This document shows positions 56,501-64,000 of a stretch of 64,000 nucleotides of DNA, one piece after another (position 1 is the first letter of the stretch; each line of letters begins with the position of its first letter). The translations under genes and the position numbers were made by a program. The notes under the pieces are model-generated. The model was not told the origin of the DNA. It ran no database searches and saw only the letters and a list, made by a program, of their open reading frames with translations. This stretch comes from Prostheceraeus crozeri. Its lineage: Eukaryota > Platyhelminthes > Polycladida > Euryleptidae. The stretch covers positions 121,381-185,380 of the forward strand of contig CAJQUW010014340.1 in the NCBI GenBank assembly GCA_907163375.1. Reading direction: 5' to 3'.

Positions 56501-56990
56501 ATGAAAATCGATTTTTTGCATTTTTTAATAACAATGAGCTATATTTCAGATAATTGTAAGTCATAGAATTACGGATTCAGGAAAGTTACAGTAAATAGAA
56601 ATGAAGATTATTTCAAAGGTATAAAGAGTTGTGCAACATGGTACAAAAGACATACCTCTGCGAAGAGTTTTACAGGGAAAACTTTCAAGAAGTTTTGAGT
56701 AGAGTAAAGGATTTGGTAACAAATCATGGAGAAAGTTGTTCGGCTGCATCATTTCCTCAAATACCTTCAATGACCTTATGAATCTCCGCTCACTCAAATC
56801 TCCCATGCTGACAGTTCTCACGACATTGATTGCCACAAATAATCCGATGACACATGCGATTAATTCTGTCCGATTTCTTGCTATCTCTCTTCAAAAGACT
56901 AACATACAAAGATAAATTTTACTCGAGTATTGAACAAATAAAGGCATTGTAAATAATTATCAAGTCATGCTTCTTCATGCCAGCCGATTT
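53560..56990. other. Unassigned stretch, possibly decayed coding DNA
   Basis: Several stop-free pieces (53934-54119 plus, 54628-54873 plus, 56139-56429 minus) look protein-like in composition, but none shows a domain I can name. They may be old retroelement ORF1 or gene remains. Confidence 0.35.
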
Positions 56991-56999
56991 TAAACGGCA

Positions 57000-58260
57000 A
57001 AGAGGAAATACACGTCTACTAGCACTTTTAACATACATCGGAAATGCGTTCCTCCCAGCTTAGGCACTCACTGAAAGTAGTACCAAAAAACTTGACATTG
57101 CTGATAAAGCTCATAGCAATCTCAAGAGAATCGTCTGTCCTGTAAAAATGACGTAACCCAGCGGATGAAAGTTCCGCGAACCATAGCCTCACTAAGGGCA
57201 TGTATGAGAGCATCATTACGAATTGAATCGAATGCTTGACGTTGTCAAAAGATTGTAGCACGACTCCATAAACTCCCTCTAAGTTCAACTGCTGGGTAAT
57301 AAATTCATGAAGATATATTTGAGCATGAAGGGTACCATCATTAGGTTTATAAGCGAATTGGTTTGTACCAGTGAGCAACGGTAAAGATGTAGCGACGGAA
57401 ATGAGGACAATTTTTCAAGCACCTTTGACAATAGTGGAAGTACAGATATTAGTCGAAAAGATTCACTGCTAAAGTTTCGAGACTTCGAGATAGAAATCAT
57501 ATTTGCCGTTTTCCATATCAAAGGATCAACAAATTTTTTCTCAAGAATGGCTTCACAGAGGGAAGGAAAAGTAACTGATTGTAATAGTCCAACGGACTTC
57601 CGAAAATTGAACATGGAAAATTATTAAAATCTCAAACTAACATAATATGGGCAGAAGGACGCGTTTCAGCTAGTTGCTGCAGTCCGAACGAAAAGATGAA
57701 ACGGATTCTTTATCCACAGACAGTAAATTTGGGTGAATGTGCACATTTATCAAACACAAAAGAGACTCCTTTATCACAATACAGATACACTCGATGGAAG
57801 ATAGGCAATCAGAAAAATCAACACGGAAAGAAGACAGTTTATCAATAATGTAAACCCAAAAGTCAGATAATCAGTTAGAAAAATCACATCGTTCGATATG
57901 CTGTCATGCCACTAAGCCAGCTTTCTGTAATAAGAGATGGTTGAACATCATGTGTGAATAAATGCAGTTCATCCATTTTTGGTTTTAGTGAACGTACGTT
58001 GGCTACTAACAGAAAAGGGGAACCCTCTCCGGAAGACTTCATTGAAATTCTGTTGCAGACGAAAGCGAATAGCTAAAACAGCACGAGAATTTGAGAAAAA
58101 CGAGTTTCTTTGAGAATAACATAGTAGTCCGGCAGCCAGAACGAGTTTCTGCAGGAACGAGGCCGAAAGTGAGACTTTCACAGAATGATGTGCACCCTAT
58201 GCCTACTACGAATCGGCACGTCTGCGATGACGTCTGTGTCATCTAGTGAGTTCCTCTTCT
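57000..58260 (-). pseudogene. Decayed LINE ORF2 (endonuclease start and RT)
   Basis: On the minus strand, near 58015-57890, the typical apurinic-endonuclease opening reads NVRSLKPKMDELHLF, then QPSLITESWLSG. At 57614-57000 RT blocks follow: WKTANMISISKS, FRLISVLPLLSKVLEKL, TNQFAYKPNDGT, and a decayed motif A region (YGVVLQSFDNVKHS). Several frameshifts separate the pieces. The family is in the CR1/Jockey range. It differs from the RT fragment at the left edge of the window. Confidence 0.75.
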
Positions 58261-58853
58261 TGTCAGACAAGATCAAAGAAAAACACATGTAAATCCAATA
58301 GGACTCAGATTGCCGTTTTTGGCTAAAATGAAATCTTGTATGTTTTCTCTAATTAAACGAAAAGTACTAAGACCAGAGTCATAATTTTTGAAATGAAATG
58401 TCCTCAGGTCATTTCCTATGATGTGCATAAGATATTATGAAGCTTCTGATCGGCGAAGTATACGAGAATGTGGTTGAATGTGGATAAAGTAGCTCAAATG
58501 CTTGTGTTTGCCGATATTAAGAGGCTCGCCAAATCTAAATGTGTTTAGCTATATAGACAGGAGTACATGAAAATGAAAAGAAATGACCTGAAGACATTCC
58601 ATGCAAAAAATTATGACTCTGGGCTTAGTACTTTTCGTTTGATTAGAGAAAACATACAAAATTTCATTTTAGCCAAAAACTGCAATCTGAGTCCTATTGG
58701 ATTTACATGTGTTTTTTTTAACTTGTCTGGCAAGAAGAGGAAGTCACTAGAACTCGGCAGATGCACCGATTCGAAGTAGGCATAGGGTGTACATCATTCT
58801 GTGGAAGTCTCACTTTCGGCCTCGTTCCCTGCACAAACTCGTTCTGGCTGCCG
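58134..58853. repeat. Inverted duplication within the LINE relic
   Basis: Arms of about 270-280 bp (58134-58415 and 58580-58853) match in inverse orientation around a loop of about 165 bp, with several mismatches and indels. An inverted 5' segment of this kind is known from LINE twin-priming. Confidence 0.7.
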
Positions 58854-59254
58854 AACTATAATCTTGACCATTTTCTCTTTTAGTCTTTGGCTCATTGTGC
58901 TAGAATTACTGCAATAACTGCTGACTTTTGCTGAGTTCCAAACTGACAAAAATATGTTTGGTTATAGCATAATCTCGGAGGAATTTGGATCTCTTTATTA
59001 TTTCCAACTTAACATCGTCGGCAGGACACTTAACAAACGAAGCGACCGCACAGAGACAGTGTTAGATAGTGAGTTGCTAATGACAAGCAAATTTCAATGG
59101 GTGAATGATGCTGTTAGAGATCTGTTAGTTGAACAGTGGTTCGTTCGCCGCAATTGGTTAGGCTTGCCAATTCTCTTTACAGATGTAGGAGTAAAGTTCT
59201 CAACGGTCAATCTATCGCAAACTGATTGGATTTGATCAATGTCGTGAGCTTTCC

Positions 59255-59533
59255 TTACAGATCACCTTCTTTCCTTTGCCTCTTCGACACCGTGAGATAT
59301 ATAACGTGCTGACGGCGAGAGAATCGATCCACCATTTCAGAAAGCAATAACTGAAATTGAGAACAACCGACTTCAGACCTGAGTCTCACATTTTCCTCCT
59401 TTGAGTCATCGCATTCTCGTTTGACAGAGTCATATTTCGCAACTAAAAGATCCAGCTCAACAACAAAAGCTGTCAATCTGCTGTCTATTTTTTCCTTTAC
59501 TACCTCTATTAAAGCGTCAGAGTTACTGATCAC
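59255..59533 (-). pseudogene. Possible LINE ORF1 coiled-coil fragment
   Basis: A 92-codon minus-strand run with a charged heptad pattern (IEVVKEKIDSRLTAFVVELD, then VKRECDDSKEENVRLRSEV). It lies upstream of, and in the same direction as, the LINE ORF2 relic. Its position and coiled coil suggest ORF1, but no RRM or zinc knuckle is visible. Confidence 0.45.
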
Positions 59534-59539
59534 ATGTTC

Positions 59540-62500
59540 AGATTCATTGCCACGAGTACTTTTAAGAAGAACAATTACATCGAGAAAATTTTACTTTAAG
59601 AAGCTTTTCTTTCTTGTAAAGTCATTACTAGACATGCAGATTATGTCCTGTACATTCGTATTGCCAAACAAAGGCAATCGTGGTGACGATGAAGAGCAAC
59701 GTAGAGGGTGCTTGACCACAAATCAATGCGGCGGCGAGGTTCTGTACAGTGTAAAGGTTCTATTTTAGCTTTCTTTAAGTCCACTTTTAACTTGATGAGA
59801 TTGAAGCGAGACTGACTGGCTCTTCCTACGCTTTTATCTTGACGTAGCCTACCAGATGTGTGTTTGTTGCTTTATGTACCAAAGTAACATGATCAATATA
59901 GAGACCTACACAATTATCATCATATTGCTATAAGCCTACAATATTTAACATGAACCACTTAAGTTTTCCCCTATGTAAGCTTGATTATTGACATTTATGT
60001 CCAATGATATATTCAAATAATGAGTGATAAATCAAAACAGAACATCAACTGAAACCTCTGTATGTTGTGCTGAATGATGCATAACTAAGGACAAATTGAA
60101 TTTGATAAAAAGTAGCGCGACTTATTTTGTAATCGCACGATTATTTCAAAAAGATGGAGTAATCTACTGATAGCATCCAACCTTGTCTGGGAGGGATAGA
60201 ATTTGGGTTAATTAGTCTGTTGAATTTCCTTCAAGCAGCATCAAGACAGATTTTGAAATATGACCTGATAAAATATAGCTCACTTGATGTTATATAAATG
60301 AATAGGTTCAAAGTCGATGCCTCTATCTCTCTCAAAATTCAAAAATGCAAAATTCAAATTGGTTTATTGCCCAAGTTGGGAACAAACAAGTATGGAATAC
60401 TACGTAGAAAATGAACAATGAAATATGATTAATGGCAAATGAGAAGGGAAAAGATGACAATGATTTTATGAAGTGAAAGGTAAAATGCCACACTGCACCA
60501 AGTACGCCGTTTATTACCATGAAATAAGATGCTGGGAGTGAAAATTTGAAAAAGTGTCTTGAGATAATGCGATTACTTGTACAATTATATGAATCACATA
60601 AGATGCATGATCGAAATCAGAATTAACTGGCACTTGCGACATTGAGGAGAGAAGACTTGTCATACATGAATAAGTTGCATTGATAATTTCACTTCAATAT
60701 TTGCGTATCATTAATTTTCTCTTATTTAGCATTTCATGTTAATTATTTTCTTTTAATAAATGGCTTTATTTACACATCACACCCAGCAGCAGATTAATAG
60801 CCCTAATATCCTGTTATTTAATCGGAGGAGCTGTTATTTGATATTATCAAATGATTTAGACCAAATAATGTTTGGTGCATACCTGAAATGAGTTTGGAAA
60901 AGTTGGTGAAATAATTAAGTCCTCTAATGTCAGTTTGCAGTGAGTGACTCTGTCGGAGTGAGTTTGAGGTCTGGAGACATTTCCTGTTGTAGGCCTACAT
61001 TATTTGATCTTTATAAAGAAACGTTGCTGGAAAAAAAATCCAACTGGTTTAAAAAGTTAGTTATACTAACAAAAGTTAGTTATGCGCATAGTCAGCTTTC
61101 AATGAAAACAATAAGAGCAATAATAATCTTCAACGTAGGCTAATCGGATGCAATTGAAGAACGGATGCTATTCTTAGTCACATTTGATATCTCTCTGTTT
61201 TATCAACACTCGTCCGTAGATTGCAAATATCATGCTACCGGAAATATCAAGAGAATGTCAGATAAAACGATGATATAAATACATGAATGCTAGTATTAAC
61301 GGATTAATCGTCTGTATATAGCAATATACAAATATGCCTCTTCATGAACACATGATATATTAATGACTGATCGACATGGAGCAATGTAAACCTTAACGAT
61401 GTAAACTTTTTCTTAACTCCAAATCAGGCGAAATAGACAGAACATGGCTAAAAACGTGAATTTAAAATTGTTAAACACATGATGCTTTTGCTTTTTTGAT
61501 TTGACTGCTTTCGATGCTCATTTTTATTCCAGCATTTAACATCGTTTCATTTAGTTAGCCAAAGCATATTATTCTAAAAGAATCTCTACGTGCGTTATCA
61601 ATGCATCAAATGATTCCTTTGATTGATAATCATGTATCTACATCATTTATTGCTATGAGAACCACGGATAACACATCTACATAATAGGGAATATACGTAT
61701 GAAAATTGCAACAGAAAAATGTATGTGACTTTCAAAATATCAGAATTTCATGAAGAGGATCATACTTTGCTATATTGCCATTTTTTTAATTTAACAAGCG
61801 TTGTATCAATTTAGTCTCATTCTTGCAGATAAAGTTATAAAGAGCATTTCATTCGATCGGTTGTATTTGTACCACACATTTTCAGAATTGGGAGTGGGTC
61901 AACACAACCAAACAATCAACCCACGATGCACTTTCAATTCTGTTTTAGACTCAGAAAATCCAATTTTCATTTTTCAAATTTGATAATCGCGTTTGGCGGA
62001 GGCAGTCAAGTCGTTTTGCAAGCGCGTTTAGCCAAGGCGGCCACAAGTCCAATACATGATCTGCAGTTTCCGTGTAATGTCATAAAATGTATATATGTCT
62101 ACCTTTAGACTCATGTCAGCATTGGTGTTAAGATCACGGAATGTGAGTGGAACATGTAGGCGTATGCTTGTCATAGCCTATGTCATGATATCAGCATTGT
62201 ACTGCAGTCGATTTCACAATCGAGCACACAACATGACGTTACATCTGCTTGTTGAACCCGTGCTGAATAAATAAGTCTCAAATGTCTGCGTGATGGTTAG
62301 ATTATTCCAGTTTGTAATCAATCAAAAAGTAAACACCACTGATTAATTTGCACAGAATAATTGCGCACCTACTACAGGACCGTCAGATGTTGCGACTGGA
62401 GGGTCTAAAAACTGAAATTAACTGAAATTTCCTGGTCGAATCTGAATCAGTCATAGTGTGACAGGAAGTGACATCCCGGGAACTTTCCCTTGCTATAATG

Positions 62501-63098
62501 TTAATCGTCAGATGAAGAAATCCAGGAAATTTAGATAAAATCCCCTCATTTGTCTTTATCAATTTGAAATCAAAAGGTGGAAATGAATGAATGAATTGAA
62601 TTTTCCGGCCCATTCAGAAATACAGGAATTATCGGGAATTCTTAGACCCAAGTCAAGTCCGCTAATTTTCGGCTGCTCAGGCCGTCTGCTTCGACAGATA
62701 AGATACGAGAATGCCATGAATTCATGAATTGTGAATAGGCCTACTATTTAATTGGTGAAAAACATAAAGTATGGCTTGATTTTAGCCATTAGCTAAGACT
62801 ATCCCAAACAATGCTATTTTTTGTTTCAGATAGCCAATCAATAAGAAAAGCAAACTCTTGAGCGAAACCGGTTCGACCATTTCAAATTACAAAAATACAT
62901 AAGCTCATGCAACACCTAATAATCTCCATCTATGAATACAATTTTCTAAATTAAATTACCGATAATAAGTATTTCATTTTCTGTATAACATAAGGAAAAA
63001 ATAGTCAAATTCTATTGTTTAGGCTGCGTTTCATCAAGTCATTGCAACCCCCTTAATGAATTTTATATCCTCAGGTACCTAACTTTTCTACGAAAAAA
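59540..63098. other. Unassigned non-coding stretch
   Basis: AT-rich sequence with no recognised gene, RNA or bounded repeat. Confidence 0.4.
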
Positions 63099-63431
63099 TT
63101 AGCACCACGAAAGACACTGAAAAGATATTAAACAATGCTTTCTGAATGTGAAACGTCTAACAATGAAATCACTCCTTGTACAAATATCGATGCGTCTATC
63201 ATGGACGATATAATTCCATGAGGTACCGATTATCACAGGCGGGGGACCGTACTTGTCTGCAGCGTGAATATACGCTGAATACGTAACATAATTATTTGTG
63301 CATGTCTGGGAATCTGAATCACTGAGTGGAAAGACAATCCTCTTTTTAACTTCACTTTCAATTCCACCGACTAATATGCACTGGTGACCGTGCTGATTAA
63401 AGCACGAGTTGACATCAAGACAGTGACACAA
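63099..63431 (-). CDS. Possible host exon next to the second P-family element
   Basis: A 110-codon minus-strand frame with six or more cysteines and a composition unlike neighbouring noise (CHCLDVNSCFNQHGHQC, then GGIESEVKKRIVFPLSDSDS). It abuts the left end of the P-family element at 63431. No domain or convincing splice acceptor is identified, so it may be chance. Confidence 0.25.
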   Translation of the reverse strand: MCHCLDVNSCFNQHGHQCILVGGIESEVKKRIVFPLSDSDSQTCTNNYVTYSAYIHAADKYGPPPVIIGTSWNYIVHDRRIDICTRSDFIVRRFTFRKHCLISFQCLSWC

Positions 63432-64000
63432 GTAGTAACGAATCCTCCCAACTGCGCACAGCGCCCCTCCCCCTCTGGAGCGCGAGTTGGGTTGGTGTGG
63501 TTCTGGGTCGACCGGCCGGTTGTGTCTTGGTCGACCGTCGTGGTTGTTCTTGGGCGGCGGTCTTTGTTTTTGGTGTGTGTAGGGTTATTTTGTGTTTAGA
63601 TTTGGTTTCTTGATGAAATTCTGGGTCGGCATGTTGTGTTTCTTGGGTGTAGGTGTGGTTTAGGTGTGTTTTCGCGTGTTTTTGAGTGAGAAAGTGTCTG
63701 TAGCGGCTAAACGAAGCCTCGTACGTGAAAATGAACGGCGGATTTGAACTTTTTGGCCAATTTTGGGTCTAGTGGACTTGTTTCCAAAGTCGTAGGCCAA
63801 AGAACGAAGAACTTCGACCCCCCCCCTCGGCAGCGTTCTTCCAACTTTGGCTCTAGGAATGGTAGAAAGTCGTGCAATAGCTCGTTTGAAAGCTAAGAGT
63901 GCCACAAATTCATTGGAAAGCACAGTTTGGCCCTATCTTTCATTGCTGAGGCTTGAGAGTGACATTGAGACTTTTGGTCATGTTAGAGAGCCGTCAGAGG
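63431..64000 (+). mobile_element. Second, diverged P-family element (left end only)
   Basis: It begins AGTAGTAA, like P at 7181. At the same distance (26 bp) it has CACAGCGC and then a C-rich block and CTCTGGA. TCGACCGTCG-type repeats follow near 63520, and then a unit with a C-run (63820) and the conserved AGCTCGTTTGAAAGCTAAGA (63880). Overall similarity to P is low outside these blocks. The interior lies beyond the window, and no hAT end flanks it. A fossil fragment as far as can be seen. Confidence 0.75.

Overview
The window is animal nuclear DNA, most likely from an invertebrate. It is AT-rich and gene-poor, with spliced GT-AG genes and remnants of many eukaryotic transposons: hAT, piggyBac, a possible mariner, LINE, Penelope-like and tRNA-derived SINE. 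One host gene is clear, a two-repeat DM9 (DUF3421) protein on the minus strand with coding exons at 46143-45916 and 37746-37483. The species cannot be named from sequence alone.

About 24 kb (6575-30742) is a nest of three insertions, each with its own target-site duplication (TSD). The outer layer is a hAT element without transposase (16-bp inverted ends, 8-bp TSD CATACCGT). Inside is a small unassigned element with GGCTCTTGTGCAGTCC ends and a possible 3-bp TSD GTA. Inside that, at 7181-29003, is a 21.8-kb giant palindrome, here called element P, with 5'-AGTAGTAA ends and a 6-bp TSD CCCCCA. A 5'-AG end plus a 6-bp TSD is the signature of Polinton/Maverick-type integration, but I see no polymerase, integrase, ATPase or capsid gene, so P looks like a non-autonomous relative or an unnamed family. 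It is treated as a fossil virus-like element. A diverged relative starts at 63431 and runs off the window.

The two arms of P meet with no spacer at 17097/17098. From the outside inward each arm carries C-run tandem repeats, a TATA promoter, a 5' exon and a 1.2-kb candidate intron full of structured RNA, gene 1 (zinc-finger/coiled-coil protein), gene 2 (88 aa) with its own TATA box, and a 4.4-kb array in which AATAAA recurs on the sense strand. Transcription from both arms converges on the centre.

The most unusual part is the 3' end of each gene. About 30 nt after each stop codon lies a 16-nt hairpin that fits the metazoan histone-mRNA 3' stem-loop (16/16 and 15/16 consensus positions). Each hairpin is followed at once by a self-cleaving ribozyme: a twister after gene 1 and an HDV-like ribozyme after gene 2. 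Predicted self-cleavage falls 6 and 5 nt past the hairpin, where the U7/CPSF73 machinery normally cuts histone pre-mRNA. The element therefore appears to make histone-type, non-polyadenylated mRNA ends by ribozyme. I know of no described system like this.

The rest is flanking sequence: a LINE RT fragment at the left edge, Penelope pieces (one a 657-bp foldback), SINEs, a piggyBac relic, nested MITEs, a duplicated promoter/first-exon cassette, a tandem pair of structured-RNA units near 42.7 kb, a decayed LINE at 57-59.5 kb, and several long stretches with nothing recognisable.
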